From: Oenanthe sinensis
Lineage: Eukaryota; Streptophyta; Magnoliopsida; Apiales; Apiaceae
Direction: 5' to 3'
DNA: 64,000 bases
NCBI GenBank assembly: GCA_028671895.1
Contig: JAPMAC010000209.1
Span: 23,954,501-24,018,500 of the forward strand
The translations under genes and the position numbers were made by a program. Position 1 is the stretch's first letter. Every line of letters starts with the position of its first letter. The notes under the pieces are model-generated. The model saw only the letters and a list, made by a program, of their open reading frames with translations. It had not been told where the DNA came from and did not search any database. This document shows positions 49,379 through 61,081 of this stretch, piece after piece.

Positions 49379-51172
49379 TGAAGGGTTTCGAGGCACAAAC
49401 GCAGTGGAAAAATGCGAAAAATAAATACAAAACGTAATATAAATCAAAACCCTCTGCAGGATCCATGCGAAAATAAAAGATTTAATTTGGAGATTAAGAA
49501 CAAATACCATAAAAGCTTTAACAGTTTATCAATGAAAGATTTATGGAGGTCCAATGCTTGTTTAATCACCACGTATCCCGCTCACGCGATCTACGCTCTA
49601 CGGTATCCACACGAACACTTTCATTGAAGGATTGATGTGTACTAGCACCCGAAAACTGCTTCTCTCTCTCTATCTTCCTCTTTTCTCAAAATGGCTAGGG
49701 TTTTAGAAAATATATGTATCTTATTAAATCAGCCCATAAAGAGATTATATAGATAGATGAATAAGTTTTCTAATTATAATCTAATTATAATTAATACTAA
49801 TCCAAAATCCAAAATTATTTAATTAAGTCTCACTTAATTAATTAATTACTAATTTTGGAATTAGTTTAAGTAATTCATTTATTCTATTTATATAATTAAT
49901 TAAGTCATACTTAATTAATATCATAAATAAAATAAAATACTTATTTAATTTAAATTCATAATTTAAATTATTTCTCCTTCAAGCATTCTTTGTGTATGAC
50001 CCTATAGGTTATTATTAAGTTGACAACAATTTTAATATCTAATTAAAATTGTAAACAAAGAGCGGCATCCAGTAATACATCATTACTACCCAAATAATAA
50101 TAATAAAATCAGTGATTCGGTTAAGCCTTTCGTGAATAATATTCCATGTAAAATAATCCATTTAATCTTGATATTATAGATTAAACTCAAGGCATGTCTC
50201 GTGTCATCCACTTCATAATTTAATCTTTATTTTCTTGATCGATGAGTAGATTATTAAAATCAAATCAACATTTGAGCAAAGTCGTGCATTTCATAGTCTC
50301 ACTCAAACAAGAGGCCAATAATATCACTCCTAAAATTAGGAGGATTAAATCACATCTAGATCATTCATATTTCTCATACGATTCATAATATACCCAATGT
50401 CCACTTTTATCATCACCCGATCAAAGGTAACTTTTAATATAATTAAAGTATATTAATTCTCGCATATAAATATAATGATTGGTCTAAGGATCATTACACC
50501 ATTATCACAGTGAGAATTACTTATGACACTTATTAACATGTAGAATCTCACGGCGGGTCATTCCAGTGTCATGTATTGATACATACACTTATGTTCTTGA
50601 CTTTAGTATCACCATACATATGACCAATGAGATGTGGTCATCTGTCAACAAATATACTAGTCTTATTGCATTATTATTGTCCTTAAATAATATTACTTGA
50701 CTAGGAAATTTTAGGAATAAAATATTATTCATATAATCTCATTTTTAGGTCACATACTTAAAGATATATATTACGTATTAATATTCCAAGGACATTTATT
50801 ATTCTTTCAATTTATGATGCAGTAAATAAAGATATAATAAATATTAATTAAATAATCAATGATGACCAATGAGATGTGGTCATCTATCAACAAACATACT
50901 AGTCTTTGTGCATTATTATTGTCCTTAAATAATAATACTCGACTAGGGAATTTTAGGAATAAGATACTATTCATATAATCTCATTTTTAAGTCACATACT
51001 TAAAGATATATAATACGTATCAAAATTCCAAGGAAATTTATTATGCTTTCAATTTATTACGCAGTAAATAAAACAGAATAAATAAATAATAATCAATAAA
51101 ACATAATCCTTAATAATAAAATATTTTCCTTAAAATATAAAAGTAATTGTCTCTAGGGCACAATTACTAACA
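49379..51172 (-). repeat. Element A 5' LTR with internal duplication
   Basis: It runs from TGAAGGG (49379) to ACTAACA (51172), 1794 bp. The segment about 50617-50868 is repeated at about 50869-51120 (both begin gaccaatgagatgtggtcatct). The second copy matches A's 3' LTR better; the first resembles solo LTR C. Confidence 0.9.
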
Positions 51173-51609
51173 GAAAGAGATGACAAAATCAAGATTTGGA
51201 ATCCTGAAGGAAGAAAGGTACTCCATGAGCCATTCTACATGATGATCTACAAAGACATGGAAGGCTATGAGAAATGTATTGACATCTGTCAAGAAATCAA
51301 CAAATTGTCCAACCTAGATCTTAATCATCTGGCATGTCAACTGGACTACAATGTTGAGGATGAGAAGATTCTCAAAGGAACACTCTATAGAAGAATGAAA
51401 GAAATTCAAGACAGGGAGAATGAAGAGTTCAAAAGAAGAAGAAGAAGAAGATAAGAAATTAAAATCTCCTGTCACTGGTACATAAAATTATCTGTCTCAA
51501 AAATGTCAATCAAATTTATAACTCATACTGAAATGAAATTGTGTAAGAGTTTTTGTTATCAACAACTCATATTTATGTCTAATTCTCATATTCAAAAATT
51601 GGGGGACAT
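51173..51609 (+). pseudogene. Element D 3' ORF, last part, and polypurine tract
   Basis: After the second gaaag the D frame continues as far as 51454 (IKIWNPEGRKVLHEPF, MMIYKDMEGYEKCID, LNHLACQLDYNVEDEK) and ends in a run of arginines (RRRRRR) and a stop. A purine tract ttgggggacat (51599-51609) leads directly into the LTR. The region 51455-51598 is untranslated. Confidence 0.7.
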
Positions 51610-52830
51610 TGTTAGGAATTATGTAGTATGATGATAACAAATTTCTTAGAATTATAAATTTGATGTCAATGGATATATGACTTATAAATATCAATTGACT
51701 AGGGAACCAATTATCAGTTGAAGTGGTTATTAATCAACTGATAAATTGGATTGCTGCAGTTGATTCATGTTTCTTATTTATCAATTGATTATAATGCCTC
51801 GATGGATGTTAAGTTCTAGTCAACTGATATCTATTTGAATTCAATTGATAGCTCTACGACAGATGAGAAGAATGGTTGACAAATTATAAATATTCTAAGT
51901 TAGAATTCTATCAAATGAAGTGATCAACATGTATTGAAATTAATGGATAAAGACAATATTCGATGGATAAAGGTCAACAAAATTCAAATCAATGGAACTC
52001 TATCAACGGATGAAAGCTTCAAGGCTGTCAACGGATAAAGGCAATCAATGGATAAAGAGTTGATGGATAACCTAATTACCCATTGAAAATCAATTGATCA
52101 ATGGATCACACATCTATCGATGGATAAGTAAAGGAGGATCAACTGATACGCTTTACAACAATTATCAGTTGATCAAGGTTTCCCAAATTAGTTAAAGACA
52201 AAAGGAATGAGATTTTTACAGAAACTGAATCAATGGAAGATAGTCATGTCAGGATTAGGAAGACTTTCAAGGCAACACAGTCTTCAAGGAAAAGATCAAG
52301 ACAAAGATTTTTCCAGAAAAAAACAAATGTAAAGGAGACTGTGAAAAGTAGCTACAATCTATTTTAGTGAATATATTCGAAAATGTAATTTTAATTTATA
52401 TTTTATCTGTCGATAGAAAATTAGATGTAGAATGAGAACTGCTATATATAATCTTAGCAGTTCATTGTAACAAGAGAAGAGAGAAAAACTAGAACAAGAA
52501 AAGCATAGAAAAGTTAGGAATTATTATATTGCTTTTCTTAGTTTTCTTTTCTTATGTGGTAAACAGCTTGGTCTGTTAGACCAAGAGTTATTGAAAGTAA
52601 AATTCTTACAAGTGGAAAACCAATTCACTAGTAATTTTTAAAATTTCTTTGTTTTGTTTTCATAATTATTAATTTTCTATTCACAATCTATATAGTTTCT
52701 TATTTCCAAACACAGAAACACTAAATTCATCAAAGTACAAACTTTAATCCACAAGAATTAGTCAAAATGATTAAGTTTGTATTCAACCCCCCCCCCCCCT
52801 TTACAAACTTGTACTTAAGGGAAAATAACA
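51610..52830 (+). repeat. Element D 3' LTR (1221 bp)
   Basis: It starts TGTTAGGAATTATG (51610) after a polypurine tract and ends GGGAAAATAACA (52830). A second copy of the family lies inverted at 59850-61081, which confirms both ends. Between 51660 and 52170 it contains about 20 copies of short words of the form tcaactgata or tcaatggataaa. A run of 13 C lies near its end (about 52789-52801). To the right, F gag sequence starts at once. Confidence 0.9.
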
Positions 52831-53130
52831 CATCACAAAGTCAAGACTGTTATATAAGATATTTCCCACCTTTGCATCCTTGAAAACTTCAATTTTCTCA
52901 TCATTAGTTCACTCTTTTTTGTCTTTCAGAGTTTAGTGTGCAGGAACCTATCTCCCTTCTACTACTATTGATGGAACTAGTTTTGTTGGTAGATACTGAC
53001 TTTCATTGATCCTGTCTAGATAATCAGGATCTGTAGCTTCCAAGAACATCAACATATTTACCCTCCATGTAGAGTATTCATCCTTTTTCAGAATTGGAAT
53101 CCTTATGCTTTCATACTTGTTTCCATACAT
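52831..53130 (-). pseudogene. Copia element F, gag N-terminal fragment
   Basis: MYGNKYESIRIPILKKDEY at 53130 is the start of a Copia gag (YSTWRVNMLMFLEATDPDYLDRI). A stop at 52948 is followed in frame by further gag-like sequence up to 52830, where the D LTR begins. The rest of the gene is absent from the flank, so D has cut it. Confidence 0.75.
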
Positions 53131-53166
53131 TGTTTATAAGATCTTTTAGATTAAATTAAACCGCCT

Positions 53167-53178
53167 GCTCTGATACCA
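53167..53178 (-). other. Element F primer binding site
   Basis: On the minus strand it reads tggtatcagagc, a perfect Met-tRNA-type Copia primer site, two bases inside the LTR at 53181. Confidence 0.92.
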
Positions 53179-53180
53179 AT

Positions 53181-53642
53181 TGTTCCCCAGATAATGAACT
53201 ATTATGGAAGGGGTAAACAATCGATTATGAACACAAATATGTAAAAGCAATACTGCTTTGTATTAATTTTTATAAACTTAATACAAAACTCTCTCAAGAA
53301 AAATAAGGTTCTTAAGAGCTGCTAGGTTATGAGAAAGATGATAACTTGAATGATACATCAATGTAAACCTAATCTTGTGTTTATATAGTACACAGCTACC
53401 TATCTAATTGCAGCAAAGATAATGATCAATAAATACAAATATACGATTTCCATCATTATCCTCCTAAAAGATAGCTTCCATAAAGACAATAGACTTTCAC
53501 TCGAACACTTCCTTCTTTATCTCCAATCATCTCCTGATTTGTCGAACCAAACTCTGACCAGCATAGACTCTGTCGATTAGCAAACTCTGATTGAAGTAAA
53601 CTCTGATGACGTCAGATAAACTCTGTCTGATAAACTCTGACA
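53181..53642 (-). repeat. Element F 5' LTR (462 bp)
   Basis: On the minus strand it starts TGTCAGAG (53642) and ends GGGGAACA (53181), next to the primer site. The U3 end carries several repeats of the word cagagttt (on the plus strand aaactctg, 53546-53640). The right edge is inferred from TG and from the start of Ale-like integrase sequence shortly after. A TATA-like word (tatata at about 53383-53388) is seen. Confidence 0.8.
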
Positions 53643-56146
53643 TATTCAGTTCTTCATATCTAATAGATGAGGCACTAGAAGCATTCAAAAATTTTAGGGC
53701 ATTGGTTGAAAACGGATGTGAAGAAGGGGTGAAAGTGTTTAGAATGGACAGATGAGGTGAGTTCTGTTCTTCAAAATTCATGGAATATTGTGATGAAACT
53801 GGTATCACTAGACATTTTACGGCCCCTTATTGAACATAACAGAACGACATAGTTGAGCATCGTAACAAAATTGTGGTTGCAATGGCACGAAGTTTGTTGA
53901 AAGAAAGAGAAGTGCCATCAGAATTCTGGGGAGAAGTGGTATGACATGCTGTGTATATATTAAATTGTTTTCCCACTTGAGCACTTTCTGGGTAAACCCT
54001 TAATAAAGCTTGGTCAGGTAAAAAGCCACATTTAGATCATATCAAAGTATTTGGTTGTACTGTATATATGAATATTCCGAGTGTACATGTGAAGAAGTTG
54101 GATGACATAAGTAAACAGGTAGTTCATTTGGTAAGGAACTAGGAACGAAGACCTACCTTGTGTTTGATCCCAACACAAACTCTGTTCATGTTACTCGATA
54201 TTATATTTGAGGAATATAAAAGCTGGCCATGGGGTTCAATAGAAAAAGATGGTACTTATCTAAAGGTTTATTTGTGTTGACTAATGCTGGTACGGGTACA
54301 GAAGAAAGCACTGAGATGGAGTAGAATTTAACGTCAACACCCAGAAATACATCGTATGGGCATTCTTCTCAGTCAGATGTAAACAGCGGCTATGGGTCTT
54401 CTCAAGATAGCTCATAACTTGGAAACTTCTGGGTGGTCAACGATATTTATAATCAAACAGAAGAAGTCGAGTTAGATGATGAGTTGTTGTTTTGAGTGTA
54501 GATGAACCTATGTCCTATAACCAGGCTACAAAAGAAAAGGAGTGGATGATGGCAGTGCAACGAGAGATGGAATCGATTGAAAAAAAACAAAACATGGAAA
54601 CTAACATAGTTACCAACAGGTCACAAAGAAATTGGAATAAAGTGGGTTTTTAAGCTCAAGAAATACACAAATGGTGAATTTATAAAGCACGAGGCACCTC
54701 TCGTTGCAAAGGGGTATGTACAGAAACTTGGGGTTGATTACGAAGAAGTTTTTGCCCCTATCACTCGGTTAGAAAATATACATTTGTTATTGGCTCTAGC
54801 TGCGAAAAATGAGTGGGAGGTTCACCACCTTGAGGTGAAGTCTTCTTTCCTCAACTGGGAGTTGCAAGAGGAAGTGTACGTGTTGTAGCCAAAGGGGTTC
54901 GAGAAAGAAGGGGAGGAACACAAAGTTTACAGGCTACTTAAAGCTCTCTATGGACTACACCAAGCTCCATGTGCGTGGTATGCATAATTAAACAAGTGTC
55001 TGGTAAGGCTGAGTTTTGTTAAATGTCCATACAAACAAGCAGTATACACAAAGCGGGAAGGGAATGAATCTTTGATAATGGGTGCGTACGTAGATGACTT
55101 ACTTGTCATTGGAACAAAAGTGGCGAATATTATCAAATTTAAAGAAACGATGTCAAAAGAATTCGACATGAGTGATATAGGTAAACTCTCACATTACCTT
55201 GGTATAGAAGTGGAACAGGGAAAAGGGTTTATTGAACTTAAACAAACAGCCTACGCGAAAAAGATACTCGAGAAAGCTGGATTGGCAGGATGCAACCCGG
55301 TAAAATATCCCATAAAACAGAAAGTGCCACTCAAGAAAGATGAACACGGTAAGGCTGTTAATGCAACAGACTTTAAGAGTGTTGTAGGTGGTTTGAGGTA
55401 CCTGGTGCATACTCGCCCTGGTCTCGCATACGTAGTGGGAGTAGTAAGTAATTTTATGGAGAGGCCTAATATACTACACCTAAATGCATTCAAGCGTATT
55501 TTACGCTGTGTGTAGGGTACTTTGGATTATAGGATGGTGTATTTGTAAGGACAAGGAAATTATTTACTATCTGGATTCTCAGACAACGATTTGGAAGGTA
55601 ATGTAGTTGATCAAAAGAGCACAGGTGGTTAGCCTTCTATCTAAATGAGAGCTTAATAACATGGGTCTCACAAAAGCAGAGGTGCGTAACTCTTTCATCT
55701 TGTGAAGCTGAGTTTATGGCTGCCACTGCTGCTGCATGTCAAGGCATATGGTTACATAAAGTTTTGAGTCAGATTTCAGATGAGGTTTCGGGTCCAGTTA
55801 CAATCTATATTGACAATAAATTTGCTATTGCCTTGGCTAAAAACCCAGTTTTTCACGGTCCTAGTAAGCATATTGATATAAGCTTTCATTTCATTCATGA
55901 GTGCATTGAATGCGGGGAGATTATTGTCAAGCATTTCAGCACAAATCTTCAGAGAGCAAATGTTTTAACTAATCCATGTTTGCAACCAAGTTCGAGAAAA
56001 TGAGGAATCTTTTGGATATCTAATCAAAACATGTTGCGGTATTTAGTTATTTTGTTTAATGTTGAGTTTATATATGTATAGGTCAAGAGTAGTTGAGTAT
56101 TTGTAGGAAGTTTGAATAAGTAGTAGTAGTTGTTTCAACGTGGGAG
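53643..56146 (+). pseudogene. Ale-like Copia element G, integrase to RNase H
   Basis: Integrase remnants start near 53668 (ALVENGCEEGVKVFRMDR; EYCDETGITRHFTAPY at about 53780). They continue to 54300 with stops and shifts. RT runs 54520-55515 (GIKWVFKLKKYTNGEF; LKALYGLHQAP; catalytic YVDDLLVIG at about 55085; HYLGIEVEQGKGF). RNase H runs 55560-56003 (CEAEFMAATAAACQGIWL; YIDNKFAIALAKNP). A purine tract (aacgtgggag) precedes position 56147. Motifs are those of the Ale/Retrofit branch of Copia. Gag, protease and the first integrase part are missing: the F LTR abuts at 53642. At least eight stops or shifts make it dead. Confidence 0.88.
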
Positions 56147-57259
56147 TGTCCTGCTAGTAAGTTCTTATTTTCCAGCCACCACCTTTGGTGTGTTATGAGT
56201 TTATATTAGTGCATGAAATCTTTCAGTTTAATTAATATGAAGCATTGTTCTTTTCTCAGTTTTATATCTAAACACATGTCATTTTATTTAATAATAGTCT
56301 GTATATCCTTTGATTGATGTCTATATTTTTAACACATTTATACCATCGTAATACAGATAAGGACTTTAGTCTTTTGAGTTGCATGTAATTTATCCTTTAT
56401 TATATAGGCATGTATGTATATCAATGTAATTTATAGCAAAAGTTATATTGACAACCTTAAATAGATTATTAATTGGAGACCATATATGTACTCCCTCATA
56501 TTTTGTTTATAATATACAAAACTATTGCAGAACATATTAATTGCAAAGCATATAAGTTTTCAATTTATATTCTATTTAAGAGTAATTAACAAAATAAAAC
56601 CCTATTTCTATCCTTTTATTTGGCATATATGTATATAGAAGCCCGGTTTGTCTTCATTTCCGATTGATGAACAAGAAGGAAAATGGAACTCTTTGATTTT
56701 GTGAGTCGCTCGCCCGCCACTAGTGGAAGCAAGCTAGCCAAGAGGAAAGGCCTTGGTGTACCAACATTATTGTCGGAGTATTTGTATTAAAAAATGACTA
56801 TCAACCAATAATTAGTTATAGATTTCATTTTTTACTGTATTTAAGAGTACTTCACTGAATAAAACCTGCATATCCTTTATTACACATGTATGTATACAGA
56901 AATTGTGTTAGAGTATTTGTATTAATAAATGGCTATGAACTGATAATTAGCTGTTAAACTTATTAGTTCAATATTATCTACATCCATTGATTGAACCTTT
57001 ATCCATGGACTACTATTTCATCCATTGAGTCGTTTTATCCATCAAAGACATTTATTTCCGTATCCATTGATTCACTTTTATACATTGATCAACATTTCAC
57101 TTGTGAGAATCTATGTTTTTAAATATTTCTATGTTCACACCCTGAACTGCACATTATTGATGAAACTAATTATCATATGAGTTGAATCAACAATTATATC
57201 AAAGTGTCATGATATCTAACAACATTCGTTTATTTATGTTTATTTATGTAATTGGCATA
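56147..57259 (+). other. Probable start of G 3' LTR, then degenerate repeats
   Basis: TGTCCTGCTAG at 56147 after the purine tract is the likely LTR start; the end could not be set. At 56575-56650 and 56830-56905 there is a degenerate direct repeat (tatttaagagtaattaac / tatttaagagtacttcac), and ggagtatttgtattaa at about 56774 recurs as gagtatttgtattaa at about 56908. At 56940-57120 the words catccattga and ttatccat recur, like those in the D-family LTR read on the other strand, and a ctaaca end lies at about 57216, so a related LTR fragment is likely. A 35-codon ORF starts at 56684 (MELFDFVSRSPATSG) with no known relative. Confidence 0.4.
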
Positions 57260-57319
57260 AATTAAGTTCGATGATAACAAAACATGCTCAAAATATATTA
57301 CAAGCATTGCAAAACATAT

Positions 57320-57765
57320 ATTAAAACCGAACCGAACCGAAAAAATGCAAAACCGAACTTTTAATTTCTTATGAACCGAAACGAACCAAAATATTTCCGT
57401 TGGTCGGTCCGGTTGTTAAAAACCAAAAAAATTAAAAAGTTATATATATATTTTTTTAATATTATTTTTTATTAATACATTTTTTAATAAATTCATTAAA
57501 ATAAATAAAAATTAAAGTAAAATAAAATATAAACCATCAATGTAAATAATATATATAATATAAATAAATAATATATATAATTCGGTTTATTCGGTTTAAA
57601 CCAATTTTTTGATTAAAAAAATGATTCGAACCGAAATTTATTTCGTTTTGAACCAAACAAACTGAACCAATAGGATTTTTAAAAATTTAAAACCGAACCA
57701 AATTGAAAATTTTCAATTCAGTTCGGTTTAATTTTTCGGTTTCGGTTCGGTTTTGCTGACCCCTA
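57320..57765. mobile_element. AACCGAA-rich foldback element (possible hAT-type MITE)
   Basis: The left arm (aaaaccgaaccgaaccgaaaaa, from about 57321) and right arm (ttttcggtttcggttcggtttt, to about 57754) are inverted copies, with AT-rich sequence between them. The right end reads gctgacccct. Elements of this composition with a ggggtcagcaaaa end are common non-autonomous plant transposons, probably of the hAT type. The left end and target duplication could not be defined. Confidence 0.5.
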
Positions 57766-57958
57766 AATGAGAGTACTCACCCATTTTAAGTAGAATGATT
57801 TTGGAGGTTTCATCCTTGTTTTCAAAAATATTTTAAACCTTTTTAATTAACAGCATAAATAACCAGCTTTGATATCAATTGTTATCCCTGTAAATACTTA
57901 TATAAGGGGGTTAAATACAAGTATAACAATATATGTCTGATTTTCAAATATTTAGACA

Positions 57959-58330
57959 CACTATAAGAAACGTGGCTAAATTCGACTAGGGAAAATCAGC
58001 CGAATTTTGCTAAATTCGACTGGCATCAGTTGAATTTAGTTAAATTCAACCGGAAAGCAAGCGATCGTACATAAACGCGTTGAAAATGAGGGTGTAGTCG
58101 AATTTGATTATTTTTGACCGAAAATATTCGACCGATTAATTTTGACCGGCCTATTTCGACTCTATACCGTCGAATTTAAGCTACGTGTAAAATGATTGTA
58201 AAGTAAACATAAAAAATAAGTCGCGTGTATTTATATAAATCATAATTCAACCGCCTAGAGTCGACATAAGCCATGCTGTTAGTCGAATATGCCCGGTCGA
58301 ATTTAGTAGACAATATATTCCTTGTCCAGT
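57959..58330. repeat. CACTA left TIR and subterminal repeats
   Basis: The terminal CACTATAAGAAACG is followed by many copies of taaattcgact, gtcgaatttag and ttcgaccg-like words in both orientations. These words recur at the other end of the element (63780-63960). Confidence 0.85.
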
Positions 58331-58499
58331 AGCTACTTGACTAACCATCCTCTCAATAATCCAACACAAATTCAGTATGTCCTATTTTCAAATTTTCAAA
58401 ACAATTCTTCATTTAAACAATTTATAAATAAATTATACAATTAAAATTTTTGTTTTTCAAATCTAAATGTCGCAATCCAAATTAACTCAAGTGGATAAA

Positions 58500-59270
58500 T
58501 TACACTAAATCATCATTATCAATTTGTTCATCATCTTCGTCTTCGTCTTCTTCTTCATCATTGTAATACATTGAATAATCATTTTCAAACATTCTCAAAT
58601 CAACAAAAAAAATTGAGGGATCACGAACAACAATTCTTTCGACATGTGATGATGAAGCATTTGATACTTCATTTTGAAAAGCATCACCGTTGGTTTTTTC
58701 TTTAGTTGACACACTTTCATCAACTTGTCGACTTTTTGTTATTAGGAACATGTACCATGTTGATTTTGCGTTTGAAATATTTGGTGCATAATACATTTGA
58801 TGGGCTTCGCTAGCTAATACAAACACTTCTTCGGCATTTAGCTTTGATTTGACATCTACTGTAGTAATCCGATGTTTATCAACTTTGACATGTGTTGTGT
58901 GATCAAACCAATGACATTTGAATATAATAACTTGATGTACATTGTGATAGTAGAGTTTTAAAACTTCTTCTAGTCTTTCATAATAATTTGAAAAGTTTTT
59001 CTTATAAGAAGTCCCTACAATATTAAATGTACAAAATTTTGATACAAATAATTAAGAAAACAAACATAATTTAGATAATAATATTAAATTATTTTTTTTA
59101 CCAATGACAAATATGCTGGAATTTGGTGAAGTGGGCTCATTACTATTTGCACAACCGAATTTGTAACCATTGCACTTGCACGCTTTATAACATTCAACTT
59201 TAAATATTGGACCTCTTATTAAATCTATAAAATTTTCCTTGAGCTCTTCTTCATCTTGTACCTAAAAAAT
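58500..59270 (-). pseudogene. CACTA DUF4216 region and acidic C-terminus
   Basis: It is made of at least two exons. About 59270-59100 encodes CKCNGYKFGCANSNEP, and an intron-like AT-rich gap lies at 59030-59100. From 59030 come YYHNVHQVIIFKCHWFDH and VKVDKHRITTVDVKSK, resembling DUF4216 (PF13952). The final stretch 58826-58500 is open (FVLASEAHQMYYAPN, VERIVVRDPSIFFVDL) and ends in a strongly acidic tail (DEEEDEDEDDEQIDNDD). DUF4216 follows DUF4218 in the second half of many CACTA transposase proteins. Exon borders are estimates; the reading frame may still be intact here. Confidence 0.65.
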
Positions 59271-59535
59271 ATATAAAAACACATTAAACATGAATGCGTG
59301 AACAAAACTAATCCAACAAAAGTGTGTGTACATATATATAAATTGAAACACATACCCTTCTTTCAAACCAATCTCTGAATTGTTCTTTTTGAATTTGTTC
59401 TTTTTCTACATCACTGAAGTGTGAGTAATGTTTATGTACCAACTTCTGAAATCCACTACATATTCAACAACAACAAAAAAAGTTAGATTCGTAAAAGAGA
59501 TCTTTTATAATTATATTAAAGATGGTTAAAAATTC

Positions 59536-59849
59536 TTACCGCATGTATTTTCCAACCTCTGGCGAATTAATGAAAACATAATATGTCACAAGTTTATGTT
59601 CATCATCACTCAAGATTCTATCTCTAGTCTGTAAACTAGGATGCATTGGGTAAGTGTAAACATCTAACAAATGGGGATCATAAAGCTTTCGGGGTGCCTC
59701 GTTTTGACGTAATTGATTATGCATAATTTCGACATTGGAATCGAAATACAATGAGAAAAAGTGTACATATTCCTCCTCAATGTAGTGTTCTGCTATTGAA
59801 CCCTCCACTCGAGCTTTATTTTTTACTTTCAATTTCAACTGGTGCAAAT
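59536..59849 (-). pseudogene. CACTA DUF4218 region, downstream part
   Basis: It starts directly left of the solo LTR, where LHQLKLKVKNKARVEGSIAEHYIEEE continues the frame that ends ERY at 61082. It then reads RKLYDPHLLDVYTYPMHPSL and VFINSPEVGKYMR, the typical linker of CACTA proteins. The 120-residue open frame to 59898 begins inside the LTR, so its first residues are not part of the gene. Confidence 0.75.
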
Positions 59850-61081
59850 TGTTATTTTCCCTTAAGTACAAATTTATAGAAGGGGGGTTTGAATACAAAC
59901 TTAAAAATTTTAACTAATTCTTGCGGATTCAAGTTAGTACTTTAATGAATTTAGTGTTTCTGTGTTTGGAAATAAGAAACTATATAGATTGTGAATAGAA
60001 AACTGATAATTATGAAAATAAAACAAAGCAATTTTAAAAATTACTAGTGGATTGGTTTTCCACTAGTAAGAATTTTTCTTTCAATAACTCTTGGTCTAGA
60101 GGACCAAGCTTCTTAACACATATGAAAAGAAAACTAAGAAAAGCAATATAATAATTCCTAACTTTTCTATGCTTTTCTTGTTCTAGTTTTTTTTCTCTCC
60201 TTGTTACATTGAACTGCTAAGATTATATATATCAGTTCACATTCTACATCTGTTTTTCTATCGACAGATAAAATATAAATTAAAATTACATTTTTTAATA
60301 TATTCACTAAAATAGATTGTAGCTACTTTTCACAGTCTCCTTTGCATTTATTTTTTTTTCTAGAAAATTTTTTGTCTTGATCTTTTTCTTGAAGACTGGT
60401 TGCCTTGAAAGTCTTCACATTCCTAACAAGACTGTCTTCCATTGATTCAGTTTCTGCAAAGATCGTATTCCTTTTGTCTTTAACTAATTTGGAAAACCTT
60501 GATCAACTGATAATTTTTGTAAACCTTATCAGTTGATCATCATTTGCTTATCCATCGATGGATGTGTTATTCATTGATCAATTGATGTATCAATTGATAA
60601 TTAGGTTATTCATCGACTCCTTATCCATTGATTGCCTTTATCCATTGATAGCCTTGATATTTTCATCCGTTGATAGAGATCCATTGATTTGACTTTTATT
60701 GACCTTTATCCATCGAATAGTGTCTTTATCCTTGATTTCAATATCTGTTGATCACTTCATTTGAGAGAATTCTAACTTAGAATATTTATAATTTGTCAGC
60801 CATTCTTCTCATCAGTCGAAGAGCTATCAATTGAAGTCAAATAAATATCAGTTGACTAGAACTTAACATCCATCGAGCCATTACAATCAATTGATAAATA
60901 AGAAACATGAATCAACTGCTGCAATCTAATTATCAGTTGATTAATAAATACTTCAACTGATAATTGGTTCCCTAGTCAATGGATATTTATAAGTCATATA
61001 TCCATTGACCAGTTACAAATAAAAACATCAAATGTATAATTCTAATAAATTTGTTATCATCATACTACATAATTCCTAACA
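59850..61081 (-). mobile_element. D-family solo LTR inside the CACTA transposase
   Basis: On the minus strand it starts TGTTAGGAATTATG (61081) and ends GGGAAAATAACA (59850), 1232 bp. It is collinear with the LTR at 51610-52830, including the dense tcaactgata / tcaatggata word array (60480-61000 here). The CACTA coding sequence resumes without frame loss on both sides. The flanks share only AT instead of a full 5-bp duplication, so a few bases of the target copy were lost. Confidence 0.9.

Larger units (their letters stand above)
31885..51172 (-). mobile_element. Copia element A, 19.3 kb including nested B and C
   Basis: It is bounded by TGAAGGGTTTCG at 31885 and ACTAACA at 51172 and flanked by gaaag at 31880-31884 and 51173-51177. 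Read leftwards: 5' LTR 51172-49379, primer site 49377-49366, leader, gag from about 47602 (split by solo LTR C), pol relic to 42468, purine tract, and 3' LTR 42453-31885 (split by element B). Without B, C and one copy of each of their duplications the element would be about 8.7 kb. Gag and pol are full of stops and frameshifts. It is a relative of B, with about 75 to 80 percent similar protein sequence by eye where alignable. Confidence 0.93.

Noticed and set aside
56505..56540. Sequence starting tactccctcatattttg, like a second Stowaway end
   Set aside because: No inverted partner was found within the next few hundred bases and the match to the Stowaway terminus is partial.
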